From: Reticulitermes speratus
Taxonomy: Eukaryota; Arthropoda; Insecta; Blattodea; Rhinotermitidae
Reading direction: 5' to 3'
Assembly: GCA_021186555.1 (NCBI GenBank)
Contig: JAJKFL010000005.1
Coordinates: forward strand, 50,685,635-50,749,634
DNA: 64,000 bases
This document shows positions 43,301 to 53,104 of the stretch, piece by piece. Numbering within the stretch: the first letter of the stretch is position 1; every line of letters starts with the position of its first letter. The position numbers and the translations under genes were made by a program. Below the pieces are notes generated by a model. That model worked only from the letters and a program-made list of their open reading frames with translations. It did not search any database and was not told the origin of the DNA.

Positions 43301-46300
43301 GCTGGAGTTTGCTCGAGTGTGTGCTGCTATGCAGACTCTGGGCTTTTCTGAGGCAGAAATTAAAGTTATTTGGTCTGTCTTGTCTGCAATCTATCACTTG
43401 GGAATAGCTGGTGCTGTTAAAGGTATCTTTCTTATTATGCATATCATAATTATTTATCTTACACACAGAGTGATTACAGAAATAAATTACTCTTCCTTGT
43501 GACGTTGTTAAGTTACTCACATCATAAAACAATTCTACAGTTTTATGAATCCTAAAGTTGTCACAAAAGTCTGCACATTTTATCCTGTTCTGTTAATCAA
43601 ATCAATTTCAATCCCTGTTTCTGTAGTATATTTTTTCAGTAATATCCTCCAGTCTATGCGTAGGTCTCCCAGATTGTTTTTTCCCGTAAAGTTTTCCAGC
43701 AAAAAGCCTTTGTCACTTTTTACGTTTCTACATGCATACCATATAACTTGCTCAGATGAGCATTAAAATTAAGTTCTGCCAGTGTAATAAAAACATTTAC
43801 ATGTTTCTTTCTTCATATACTTTTTGGGGTTGAGAATTTATTTGTGCACTTTGTAGCTGGCAACAGCAGCAGTAGCAGATGGCAGTTCTCCAGTCCTCAG
43901 GCAGCACAGCAGGCGGCCAGGCTGCTAGGCACCACTGTGGAAGAACTGGCTCGTGTCTTGTTTGGGAACAGTTCAGGTGGAATGGGCACCCCTTCTACAC
44001 CTCGTGCCCCCTTCCGCACCCCTTCACCTACGGAGAAGGGACTTGATAGGGATGTCACAGGATTGGAGGCCCTGGAAGGGATGATCATTGGTCTTTATGG
44101 AGAAGTTCTAAATGCTGTGGCAGCATTAATCAACAGGTGAGGTTTGTTAGGCACTTCAGACAGTGAAAGAGATATAAAACCCTTATTATGCCTTCTTTAA
44201 CAACACATCTAAATCATCACTGCAGACAGAATGTGTTGCTTCATATTTGTATTTAACATGTTGAATGCTGTACAAAATTTGAGGTTTTCACAGCTGGGTA
44301 GTTGACGATTCAAGTTTTGTGAGCTGTGACACTGCTTCATTGAGTTAGTGGTTCCTGATGGTTTGAAAGAATGTAGTGCCCTCATCTTAAAGTCCTTGAC
44401 CGTTGAAGATGAAGGCACTGTGATTCTTTGAAATGTGGGTAACTGCTAACTAGCAAGATGGCATCACAGCCCAGAAGATCTGAATCTTCAAGTCCAGTGC
44501 TGCCATAATATCTTAATATTTTGTTTTAGGCCACCGTGATATTTATTACATTTTCTGGCCGAGGCCATTTGATGTTTATGGTATTGTGAATTATCACAGA
44601 TGTTGACTACTGTTGCAGCACTTCCAGATCATAGTGTACACATTCTCTGACAGACTGCATGCAATCGGTGGTCACATGGCACATCATAAAAATGTATTCA
44701 GGTTTACAGGGCAAACACCGAGGACTGCCATGGCATAACATAAAGGGTCTGGAAGGGGACACTGGTGATTGCTATCACTGTGAATCTGTTGATTTTGCTG
44801 TCACAGCAGTGTAGCCTGTATGGTATCAAAAATGGGAATGGTTGCGAATGATAATCTGAATAGGAAGTGGAAAGAAATGGTTGTGTTATCTTGGCATTTA
44901 TTTGAAGGGCCTCATAGAAATAAATTTTAGTCAGCTCACTGAGATTCGAACCCAGGGCCTTTTGAATACAGAGTAGCAGTGCTGTCCACTCAGCATACAA
45001 TTTAGTGATAGCACGTGTAGTTTCAAGTTGGTTGTGGTGTTTGTCTTGTGTAATTTGTTTACTACCCTGTCCCTTACAGTCCCAGTTACAAGGGCTGTGT
45101 AAATCCTCTGAAATGTTAGTAAATACGTGTGAGACTATATACTGTTGTAACAGAGAAGATCATAATTTCAAGACTGTGTTTCTGGACCAGAGAAACAGAA
45201 GGGTGTAAGTCCAATTTTATCATATTTAAGATAATACTTCATTCTTTTTAGAATTTCAAGCTCTTTCAGATGCAGATGGTTGTAAGTCCAAATACTGTCC
45301 CAGTGTTGGACCAAAAATTAAACACCAGTGAGTCACATAATCGTCCAAGAAAAATTATGTATTATTTCAAACATAAAATTGGACGTATGCCCTTCTGCTT
45401 CTCAGGTTCAGATTTATTACCAACTCTAACTGCTCCGGTTAACATATGTAAGATTATTACTGTGACATGTTTTGGCTACCGATATTACAATACTTCCTTA
45501 GTGTAGTGGTACTCCCTGAAGATGGCTAATATCAGTAGCCATGACATGTCAGAGTATTAATCTTATATATATTAACTGGAGCAGTTAGTCTGTTGCACAG
45601 AAAATGTATAGTATCATAATCTCAATTTAAATGGAGTGTACTGAGTGTGCCTGTACACACCACCAGTATATAGTATATAGTATACAGTACCTGTCATTTG
45701 CCCAAAGGTCTATCTCCACCCCAATCCACACTGTATCATCGTTGGTTGTGGTGGACTCCCCAGGCTTCCAGAACCCTGCGTCATGTGGCCAGCAGGGCGG
45801 GGCAACGTTTGAAGATCTGTGCCACAATTACTTACAGGAACGCCTGCAGTTGCTGTTCCATCATACAAGTCTTGTTGCTCCAAGGGACAGATATGCACAA
45901 GTATGTGAATATTGGGTGTGCCGTTTCGTAGAAAATGATTTTGTTGTAGGTAGGTTAGAACTGTTGTGGATGTGGTACTGCAGTGACAAATTCTGAATAC
46001 TAACAAACAGATGAACTAACAGCTAAGTAAGTAACTCACTCACACACTCACTGCATGGAGGGAATCCTTGAGAAACGAATAGCTGTGGAGCCGGTTAGAT
46101 TTGCTCAGATTTTTTTGACTGGAACTTCGTGTCGATTTGTGTTCTGTCCCATGCATGCTACAGGAGACAGTAAATCTCCTGATGTTGGGTTCTAGCTCGG
46201 CTGTGATGCGTCTAATCTCTCAAGAAATTTTAGTGCAAAAATAAGTGTGTATACAATTTGTATTCACAAACATTTGCAAGGCATTGATCATTTTTCTTTC

Positions 46301-49300
46301 ATTGTTTATGTGTTGTAGGAACATATAGAGCTGAATTTGGAAGAAGGTGGGGATGGGGATGTGTGCACTCCAGTCCCACTAGTGTCGCTACTGGACCGAA
46401 CATCACAAAATTCGATGGTGCGCACGTCACAAACAGACCTGCGAGAAGCAGATCGTCGGGGTCTGCTCTGGCTGTTGGATGAGGAAGCGGTGTACCCATC
46501 TGCCAGTGATGAGGGGTTTTTGGAGAGGCTGTTTGCCCATTATGGGGACAGAGGTACGTCAGTTGTTGACAGCGCTTGGGGTGAGAGTGTTGTACATTAG
46601 AGATGATTCTGAGCAGAGAATTTGGAAGGGTTGAAAGTTGGCCCAATTGCAATGGTTAGGAGGCACGCAGTGGCGCAGTTGGTTGAGGCTCTGTGCTATA
46701 AGCCGGAAGGTCGTGGGTTCCATTCCCGATGGTGTCACTGGAATTTTTCATTGACATAATCCTTTCGGTTGCACTGAAGCCCTGGGGTTGACTCAGCCTC
46801 TAACAAAAATGAGTACCAGGAATATTTCCTGGGGGATAAAGGTGGCCGGTGTGTAGGGCTGACAACCTTACCACCTTCATGTGCCGACTGTCTAGAAATC
46901 TGGGAACCTCAACCTCCTGGAACCCTAAGGGCCTGTCCAGACCTGTAATGGGATTGCTTTACCTTTAACAGTACACAAGAATGCACAAAGCAAGCGGCCA
47001 AAAGAAAATACCCTAATGCCTGAAAGATGTGTGCACACAGATGTGCACTTCATCTGAATTGTGTACTGTGCACAGAAATGACCTGGACTACAGTGCATTG
47101 GATCAGATCAAACATAAACTTTAACAGTTGATACTCGGAAAATCAAGATTGCTCTGTATGCGTCTGACAGAACGCAGTAAAATCTCAATTTTATTTTTTG
47201 GTGTAGAGTTATGATCTTTATGCTTACCACAGCTGACATGCTGAGAATTAACTTATAAAGTTAATTGTCTTGTGGATTGTGATGCCATGTAGTTTGGTTT
47301 AGTGATGTTACATCAAGTGCAGAGGTTACATTAAAATCTGAAATTTGGAGTGACCATATATCATTGGCACCATTTGGTATAATGTGTCATGTGGTAGCAT
47401 AATGTGTATCAGTGTCTAAGCTTTATCATGCAGTGTGTCCCCCCCCCTTCCCCCTGTGCCGTTGTTTTTCCAGTGATTTTAATTCGGGGATAACATTTTA
47501 TTGTCCATGAATAGGGGATTTTATATCTTGCATTTCTACACAGCTGGTGGTCACATTTTAACATGCAGCGAACAGTATTAGTGTTGAAAATTGAAACACA
47601 CAGCCAGCTGGACATGTGCTGACACAGCAGAGTGATGCATGATTGATAAAGGTTAATTTAACTGTAATTGCAGTTTCATATTTATTTGATGCTGCACACA
47701 AGTGTTTGTGAATTATGCCTGTGTAACAGTTGTTAGTTCTTACTTTATAAGTTCAATTCATATAACCTAAACTTCACTTTTAGATATGCTGAAGTTAATG
47801 GTAGTCTAAGAGCGTAAATATATTATTTTCTTTGCTCTTTTGTTGACTGCGTGTGTGAGTGGTAACAGACTGTATAGTTGAGATCTGAGGTTCACACAGC
47901 CTTGTCTTTGAGGGTTCAGGTCTTCTGGGATGTGACACTATGTCACTGGGTTAGTGGTTCTTGATGTTTTGAAGGACCAGAGTGCCTATACAGAGGTGAA
48001 GGAGTCCAAGAAGAGCAAACATCTTTGACTCAAACCTTGAAGGTGACAGCACTATGGTCCATCAAATTTTCTGGCCCCACTAACCTAGTGTCACGTCACA
48101 GAATACCTCAAATGTATATTTGTTATACAGATCACCAGCTCCTGCTAAGAAAGGCCCCAGGCACCAACCAGTTTATCCTACAACATCTTCAGGGCACAAA
48201 CCCAGTCCTATATACTGCTTCAGGCTGGCTGAAAGCTTCCAGGGAGAACCCCATTGCTCGTAGTGCAGTCGCATTGCTACAGGAGTCCTCTAGGTTAGTT
48301 TGTGTGAAACTTCACAGTTCAGATTGGTAGTACTTAACACCTTGAGACTGAAATTGCTTCGGCAAAAACTGTAAAACAGTTTAACTTGGTTTACGAAGGT
48401 TCAGGTCTTCTTGGATGTGACACTGTGATGTTGTGTAAGTGGTTCCCAGTGTTTAGAAGGATCTCATTGTTTTCATCTTTATGGGTTAAGTAGACCAAGA
48501 AGATTCCTGGATCTTGAAGATGAAGACACCACAATCCTTTATAACATCAGGAACCACTTACACAATGACGTCCCAGAAGACTTGAACCCACAGCATCACT
48601 GCTGCAAGGAGCTCAAGGCACACATTACAATATTTACTTGTGTTTCTTGTAGGGAGGAAGTGAACCAGTTGTTTGTGAGTGTACGTGGACTCGGCGTCTC
48701 CAGTGCATTAGGGGGCTCAGTGGTAGGCATCGAGGGCACTCAGTCTCTTCGACGAGCATCTAGCATTCGCCGCACTTTCACCACTGGCACTGCTGGTATG
48801 AAGCGCAAGTCTGTCTGCCTTCAGGTCAAATTTACTGTGGTAAGTGTGAACGCTCTCTAAAATGCTTTCATATTCATTGGATTTGGAGTCGAGGCTTCTG
48901 AGACCCAAAAACTGTCTTCTTTCTACCCTTTGTATGAGATGACAGATTTTTCTAACTCTGCGATGTTGACATGTGTTTAAAAATGACACGTTTCTTTCAG
49001 AAACTGCATTACTTCCTGTTATCAGTCATGTAGATGCTTCCCCTCGCTTTCAACCTGAGGAAGGGAACAGATCCAGTTTTGAAAACAGTGTGGCTTTTAA
49101 TACAAGATAAAGACAAAGTCCAGAAACCAAGTAATCCTAAGTGTCATATCCACTGTCAGAACCCTTAAGAATTTACAACAAAGTTTCTATGTTTCACAGT
49201 TTGAAATTGAGTTTTATGGTACTGACAGTTTAAATTGATCAATTATTTCAGAGTAAGTGGAAAAATAAAAAGAGCTATAAGACTGAAGTATTTTGGACAT

Positions 49301-51261
49301 CCTCAGAGCTAGTGTGGAAGCTTCACATAAGAGAAAATTCTTTTTCCCCTGCTGGGAATTGAACCCTGAAATGTGTAGCCCATAGCCTAGTCGCTAATAC
49401 TGACTATGACATTTGTACATAACATAAAATACAGCTTTTGATAAGGGCAACACCTTTTATTTGAAATGCCTTTTATGCATTCATTATTTAATGAAATGCA
49501 AAGTAAAAAATTCTGTGTATGTGTGAATATCTATAGTTTTGACTTTGTGTGTTTGTTATAGGATGGCCTAGTAGAAACATTACGTCGAACCAGACTGAAG
49601 TTTGTTCACTGCTTTCTCCCACACCATAATGCTGCTTTGGGCGAGTCTGCAAGATCAGGAACACTAAAATCAAACAGCAGTTTGACTGGGAGTAACATGT
49701 CAGATGATCTTCTCATCAACATACCATTATTGCGATCGCAGGTCAGTATATGGGTCACATCTGATTTATGACTGTTGTGTAATTCCTCATCAGATAGTGG
49801 CTAATCACCGAAAATTAAGTCATCTGGGATGTGATGCTGTGTCATTGGGCGAATAGTTTCCAATGTTTGGAGGATTCTAATGCCTTCATCTTAAGGGTCA
49901 AACAGTACAAGAAGGACTGAAACATTGGGAGCTGCTCACCCAGTTGCACAGCGTCACATCCCAGAAGACTTGGATCTTCAGTGTCACCACTGTGATAACT
50001 TCAAATATTACACTTGTTATTCGTCCAGTTTTTGTCTATAAGACAAATGTTTTTTATCCTTCTCTTTTGCTTATCTTATAATTGAATCAAAGTTTGTAAA
50101 GTATTAATCTGTGTAAATCAAAGGAAGTGATAAAGCAAGTTACTTACATACTACATACATACATATATTTCACATTTCATAAGTCCAAGATACAATGGAC
50201 ATGAAATGGTCATAACAAGACACAAACAACACTAAAACACACAAAACTAACAAGATAATACAACAATACAATAGAAATACTTCATAAAAACAAACATTGA
50301 AATTAGTTGTTTACTGTATGTTCCAAAAATTCAGCAACAGTATAAAATGAATTATTCATGAGAGTATGAAAACAAGTTATATTTTTAAAACTAGTTCTAT
50401 CATTTCTAAGACTTTGAATGGTCCTAGGCAAGTTTATTAAATAACCTAATACCAGTAAACGTGGTGCCCTTCTGGAAAACAGAAAGATTTGAAAACTTCT
50501 GAAGTACTGTGGAGCTGACAGAAAGAGAACAAACACCCTTGAAGTTTTCTGTAGTTAGCCGCTGATGAATGATACCAAACTCTTTTCCGTGGGAGGAATG
50601 AGTAATAAGTGGCATTCTATGCACATAGGTGAAGTAGGTGACTGTCTAAGTTGTCAGGTTAAGTGATGCACCAAGTAATACCTTAAGTTTAAAAATGTTT
50701 AAAAATGTTATACAGAAATAGGTGCAAATATTTTCTTGTTTATCAAAAACCTCAACTAAGATCTGCCCCAGGGGGAGTGTGCTAAATGCATTGTTTGCCT
50801 TGGGGTGCTAGTTTGTAGCAGCTAGTGTAGGGTCACCACTGAGAGCAATCCAATTCAATCCATCAGCTTTTAACTATCATTTTTAATAACTGATACCCTG
50901 AGCTCAGCGACATGCACAGTATGGTTTATTTAGTGCTGCTTTTTCTCTTGCATGTTAATATAATCATAGATTATGTGACGTGCATTATCAACTGTAATGA
51001 ATGCTTGCCAGGGAGTATTAATTTTGCTTGTCCTCCAAATGCCAACAGTTACGTGGGGCACAAATACTGGATGCTGTACGACTCCACAAGCAAGGATTTC
51101 CTAAATTCTTGCCCTTGTCGGAATTTCGACGCAGGTTTCGGTTACTGGCTCCTGCAGATGGCCGCCCAGCCAGTCCCGTGCTTGATGAGCGCCGCGCAGT
51201 TGAAGACATGTTGCTTGGTATAGATATGGACATGGCATCATATCGTGTTGGCCTTAGTCAG
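34123..51261 (+). CDS. Myo18A: Class XVIII unconventional myosin, 13 internal exons (both ends outside or not found)
   Basis: The joined exons give 832 codons without a stop. Residues 1-68 contain [12 protein letters not shown]-type sequence (here [18 protein letters not shown]) that precedes the motor in myosin XVIII; 69 onward is the motor. Residues 168-175 are the P-loop GRSGSGKT, where other myosins have GESGAGKT. Switch I is NTNATRF (219-225) and switch II is DSPGFQ (458-463), with Gln replacing the usual Glu. These substitutions are typical of class XVIII, whose motor is known to have little or no ATPase activity and is thought to tether actin. Exon 13 (762-832) reaches the converter and ends VGLSQ, so IQ and coiled-coil exons must follow. 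PDZ and upstream exons were not identified. Drosophila counterpart: Mhcl. Class assignment is secure; the isoform is not. Confidence 0.95.
34470..34520 (-). ncRNA. Hammerhead-like motif, G12 mutated
   Basis: Minus strand: CTGATGA, stem II GGCCACCTTAAGTAGGCC, then CAAACATGTA where GAAA is expected. The mutated G12 should abolish activity. Confidence 0.45.
34744..35075 (-). mobile_element. SINE family C in myosin intron a
   Basis: The minus strand starts GTCGACCTCGGTGGACTAGT, box B GGGTTCGATCCCG, then the body to CATATAGGGTTGTCGAGCCA. A short deletion is present near 34,960 relative to the copy at 14.2 kb. Target duplication not evident. Confidence 0.9.
35302..35362 (+). ncRNA. Hammerhead-ribozyme-like motif
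   Basis: CTGATGA (35312-35318), stem II GGCTACCTTTAGTAGCT, GAAA (35337-35340), ACATGU, A, then GATGTC. Stem I with TACAGC upstream is imperfect. An additional hairpin GATGTC-TTTT-GACATC follows. Confidence 0.5.
35420..38053. other. Myosin intron sequence, no element recognised
   Basis: The rest of intron a. ACATTCCAGAAGACTTTAAT near 35,730 is a trace of the GAAACGTCGGTAA fold-back subfamily. A C-run sits at about 37,657-37,670. No alternative first exon could be supported. Confidence 0.5.
38054..38230 (+). CDS. Myo18A: Myosin XVIII exon b (motor start)
   Basis: 59 codons in phase 0, acceptor TTAACTGTTGCAG, donor GTTAGT. It encodes [20 protein letters not shown] and [19 protein letters not shown], the conserved LNE motif and first motor helices. 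The intron before it is 3.7 kb. Confidence 0.95.
38735..38800 (-). mobile_element. tRNA-like SINE relic in intron b
   Basis: The minus strand has AGTGGGTAGCAGTCGTGC and TGGTCCCAGGTTCAAGTCTC, box A- and B-like at tRNA spacing. A sister copy is at 44,936. Confidence 0.45.
39058..39180 (-). mobile_element. SINE family D fragment in intron b
   Basis: TATGTGGGAGTGGAGGTTCA and TTCCACACATTTGTATC on the plus strand are the reverse of the family D body block. Confidence 0.4.
39456..39656 (+). CDS. Myo18A: Myosin XVIII exon c (P-loop)
   Basis: 67 codons in phase 0, acceptor ATTACATACCAG, donor GTACCC. It encodes [20 protein letters not shown] and the nucleotide-binding P-loop [10 protein letters not shown]. 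The Arg in the second P-loop position is unusual even within the class. Confidence 0.96.
40067..40219 (+). CDS. Myo18A: Myosin XVIII exon d (switch I)
   Basis: 51 codons in phase 0, acceptor GTGTTTCAG, donor GTTTGT. It encodes [20 protein letters not shown] and [24 protein letters not shown] is switch I, which differs from the usual NxNSSRF. Confidence 0.96.
40658..40822 (+). CDS. Myo18A: Myosin XVIII exon e
   Basis: 55 codons in phase 0, acceptor TTTGTTTTCAG, donor GTAATC. It encodes [36 protein letters not shown], the segment where other myosins have LLEKSRV and FHIFYQL. Confidence 0.95.
40991..41482 (+). mobile_element. AGGCGCGTTCGC MITE family, copy 4, in intron e
   Basis: Both termini are present: AGGCATGTTTGC and GCGAACATGCCT, near-perfect 12-bp inverted repeats. 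The body follows the family (CCACTGGATGGGTTTTCATG, CATGCCATTTATGAGATA). About 492 bp; it shows the complete, uninterrupted size of the element. Confidence 0.9.
42240..42450. mobile_element. Fold-back element, GAAACGTCGGTAA subfamily, in intron e
   Basis: GGTAATTACACGGCGTCGTG at 42,294 is mirrored by CACGACGCCGTGTAATTACC at about 42,410. The centre is the palindrome GATTCCGAGTAGGATCCTAC. The plus-strand core reads GTGAAGA, stem II GGGAC...GTCCC, GAAACGTC; only C3/U4 deviate. Outer arms share GGTCTTC.GGGTAATTAC. Confidence 0.85.
42568..42830 (+). mobile_element. SINE family B, diverged copy in intron e
   Basis: The head GCCAATCTCGGTGACCGTGG, TCTAAGGCGTAGGTC and box B GAGTTCGAATCCC are followed by the body (CCTCTGCGACGAGCTGATCA) ending in an A-rich tail. 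More mutated than the 25.7 and 61.3 kb copies. Confidence 0.88.
43278..43422 (+). CDS. Myo18A: Myosin XVIII exon f
   Basis: 48 codons plus one base, acceptor TTATTTCAG, donor GTATCT. It encodes [20 protein letters not shown] and [12 protein letters not shown], matching the conserved AAILHLGN region of the motor. The 2.5-kb intron before it holds a MITE, a fold-back and a SINE. Confidence 0.94.
43857..44136 (+). CDS. Myo18A: Myosin XVIII exon g (with Ser/Pro/Thr-rich insert)
   Basis: It completes a split Ala codon (phase 1 in) and ends with two bases of an Arg codon; acceptor GCACTTTGTAG, donor GTGAGG. It encodes [18 protein letters not shown], a loop [20 protein letters not shown], and [19 protein letters not shown]. 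The Pro/Ser/Thr loop may be a phosphorylation site cluster (inference). Confidence 0.94.
44395..44500 (+). repeat. Decayed GAAACGTCGGTAA arm in intron g
   Basis: TTGAAGATGAAGGCACTGTG then TTTGAAATGTGGGTAACTGC and CACAGCCCAGAAGATC keep the order of the family arm. Confidence 0.5.
44934..45000 (-). mobile_element. tRNA-like SINE relic in intron g
   Basis: The minus strand has GAGTGGACAGCACTGCTACT and GCCCTGGGTTCGAATCTCAG, box A and B at tRNA spacing. Confidence 0.5.
45425..45602. mobile_element. Small fold-back hammerhead-type pair in intron g
   Basis: AACTGCTCCGGTTAACATAT (45,428) is mirrored by ATATTAACTGGAGCAGTT (45,571). The plus-strand core CCTGAAGATGGCTAATATCA, GTAGCCATGACATGTC has lost the GAAA; the minus arm GGTAGCCAAAACATGTCAC is likewise mutated. 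Confidence 0.65.
45708..45900 (+). CDS. Myo18A: Myosin XVIII exon h (switch II)
   Basis: One base completes Arg, then 64 codons; acceptor CATTTGCCCAAAG, donor GTATGT after CAA. It encodes [20 protein letters not shown] and [19 protein letters not shown]. The acceptor has a weak pyrimidine tract. Switch II has Gln where active myosins have Glu. Confidence 0.94.
46319..46553 (+). CDS. Myo18A: Myosin XVIII exon i
   Basis: 78 codons plus one base, acceptor TGTGTTGTAG, donor GTACGT. It encodes [20 protein letters not shown] and [20 protein letters not shown], the relay-region LLDEE motif. Confidence 0.95.
46661..46967 (+). mobile_element. SINE family A, copy 3, in intron i
   Basis: The head GGCACGCAGTGGCGCAGTTG (box A) and GTGGGTTCCATTCCCGATG (box B) are followed by the full body to GGGATTGCTTTACCTTTAAC. 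In sense orientation relative to the myosin gene. Confidence 0.95.
47900..48120. repeat. Decayed fold-back, GAAACGTCGGTAA subfamily, abutting exon j
   Basis: TCTTCTGGGATGTGACACTA (minus arm, about 47,925) and TAGTGTCACGTCACAGAATA (plus arm, about 48,088) are the mirrored ACATCCCAGAAGAC blocks. The right arm ends just before exon j. Confidence 0.65.
48131..48293 (+). CDS. Myo18A: Myosin XVIII exon j
   Basis: Two bases complete Asp, 53 codons, then two bases of Arg; acceptor TTTGTTATACAG, donor GTTAGT. It encodes [39 protein letters not shown]. The upstream intron ends in fold-back repeat DNA only about 15 bases before the exon. Confidence 0.92.
48395..48592. repeat. Decayed fold-back, same subfamily, between exons j and k
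   Basis: GGTCTTCTTGGATGTGACAC at 48,403 is mirrored by CAATGACGTCCCAGAAGACT at 48,562, around a centre with GAAGATGAAGACACC. Confidence 0.65.
48653..48839 (+). CDS. Myo18A: Myosin XVIII exon k
   Basis: One base completes Arg, then 62 codons; acceptor TGTTTCTTGTAG, donor GTAAGT. It encodes [20 protein letters not shown] and [20 protein letters not shown], the basic loop 2 region that precedes the actin-binding helix. Fold-back DNA ends about 60 bases upstream. Confidence 0.95.
49340..49410 (-). mobile_element. tRNA-like SINE relic in intron k
   Basis: GGGAATTGAACCCTGAAATG on the plus strand is a reversed box B; a similar piece (GGGAATTGAACCCTGTTCTC) lies at about 39,258. Confidence 0.35.
49562..49741 (+). 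CDS. Myo18A: Myosin XVIII exon l
   Basis: 60 codons in phase 0, acceptor TTTGTTATAG, donor GTCAGT. It encodes [20 protein letters not shown], equivalent to the xFVRCIxPN segment, and a Ser-rich linker [18 protein letters not shown]. Confidence 0.95.
49815..49990. repeat. Decayed fold-back, same subfamily, in intron l
   Basis: GTCATCTGGGATGTGATGCT at 49,818 is mirrored by GCGTCACATCCCAGAAGACT at about 49,950. Confidence 0.65.
50290..50640 (-). mobile_element. LINE family 5 reverse transcriptase C-terminus, antisense, in intron l
   Basis: The minus strand gives [36 protein letters not shown] and, in a shifted frame, [20 protein letters not shown] plus [11 protein letters not shown]. The GIRLFNKLP ... 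F...L...L..HSFYSVEEF pattern is the typical end of many insect non-LTR ORF2 proteins. Frameshifted, 5'-truncated. Confidence 0.7.
51049..51261 (+). CDS. Myo18A: Myosin XVIII exon m (converter), last exon in the window
   Basis: 71 codons in phase 0, acceptor AATGCCAACAG, donor GTAGGA. It encodes [39 protein letters not shown] and [20 protein letters not shown]. The following VFFRAG..LARLEEQRD exon expected for the family was not found before 64,000. Confidence 0.95.
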
Positions 51262-52765
51262 GTAGGAACAAGCTGCGGTTTTTTCTGCTAAATTTGGTAT
51301 GAAATCTCATAGCAACTCATGTGTTAAGGAATCTGTTTTATTAATTATCATTCCACTGTTGGTTTGCTTAATTCTGTAAACATTGTCTTGTCTTTCCACC
51401 TGTAATATTCCTCACTTTAGAGTGTACCCTCATTTGGGTTGAGTTTCAGTGATCCCAAATCAATAGTTTCAGTATTAAACTTATTTCTTTGAAGATATTA
51501 TGCAGTTTAGTTTTAAAATCCAGTGTTTCTCACAGAAGCCTTAAATGAGAGTTTTACTGTATATATATGTACATTTCTTTTTCTATACACAATTCTGAGG
51601 AACTGGGAAGGCTTCACTGTTGGGCCAGAGCCAGTAAATCTTTTATGTGTCAAGATTTAAATGATGGCCCTTCTGGTTTTATGTTTATGTAATTGGGGAC
51701 CTGGTGTTGTTAGGTTTGAGACCAGCCAGATCCATTGCAAACTTTTCTGCAGCCTGTAAAGTAACACAGTTTGCTCCTAACAGCCATGAATGTTACGTCA
51801 AATACAGCCCCCATTCCTGGGTTTGATCTACACTTTTCATGATTTTACTGAAGCTATTACAACTAATGCATGATCCCACAAGCTTCTGGAGTTCTGCTGT
51901 AGGTTTCACTGCGTGGTACTCATTTGTTAGCACCCAAGCAATGTGGAAGCTAGACATGGTTGATGTGGTAACCCATGCATTAGCACTACTATAAATGTGC
52001 TTAGCAAGATGGATATACTCAGTGGAATGTTGCTGTGGTAGCATGTCTAGCATTGTAGAAGTTAATGATGTATACTGCATGGATTTTATTGGCTTTATCC
52101 ACCAACAACTTTCCGTAATTGTGAATTTAATTTTTTTTGTGAAAGGAAAAATAAAGGTAAGTTGCTATGTTTGATTTTCCTTAAATGGTTTTGTGTGTTT
52201 CAGAACTGGTTTATTTTTTCTCCATGTTCTGTTACCTTTCAACATCCATGTTATAGCTTATTCCCTGACTGGATGTTTGTATTACTTATAGTGTCAGACA
52301 TTATAGAAGTATTGGACGTAATCTTTATTGAACCAAATCCTGTGAATAACTTTATTGTTTGTAGTGTCATAATAATATTGTTTACTTACCTGTAATGTTG
52401 GTTCAAGTATAATCTGCCATAGAATCTGTCTACTTCACGTCAGAAGCTATCCCGAAGATGTTTGTAAATGTGGACATAGAAAACAAATGAATACACTTTA
52501 GTTTGAGTGTCATATAATGTACCTGTATGGAACTGATAGAAGTCATAGGTAAAGAGTTACATGATAGTTAAGAGCAGTTTGGTCCCTCTGTAGGGCAGCA
52601 TATTTTAATTTGTTTGGTGTGGGAACTTTATGGTCTAGGTGTGAAGACTTAACACATGCAGTTTGTAACTTGAGAGTTGCTGGATCCAATGCAGATTTTT
52701 TGTGATTGTTGCTTACCTCTGGGTTGTTGCACGGCATGTTGGTTTGTCACTGACATTTTCAGACA
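51262..52765. other. Intron m sequence, no element recognised
   Basis: No further myosin exon and no clear repeat were found here. Confidence 0.5.
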
Positions 52766-52774
52766 GCACATCCA

Positions 52775-52900
52775 TGTCATCTCAAAGGGTCAAGATAGTA
52801 GTGATACACTGTCTTGAAACATCAGTGACAAACAGCCTATGCTGCGTAATGACCCAGAAGTTTGAAGATCTTAACTACACTGTGACAGAAGCCTGAAATT
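52775..52900 (+). repeat. Decayed GAAACGTCGGTAA arm
   Basis: CTTGAAACATCAGTGACAAAC, TATGCTGCGTAATGACCCAG and TGTGACAGAAGCCTGAAAT follow the family order. Confidence 0.55.
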
Positions 52901-53104
52901 TCACAAGTTTTTAGTACATGACTTCTCATTTCCTCATCTCTTTACACAATTAAAAAGTGAATGTGACACATGCTGAGCATGACCATGGTTCACAGGCCAC
53001 ATTAAGCTCTCTATCCTGTCATTGTCATCGTCAGCATGAAAACGAAATTTATGCAGACTGGTGTGCTCCTGTCATCCTCACCAAGTAAGCACCAAAGTGT
53101 TTGT

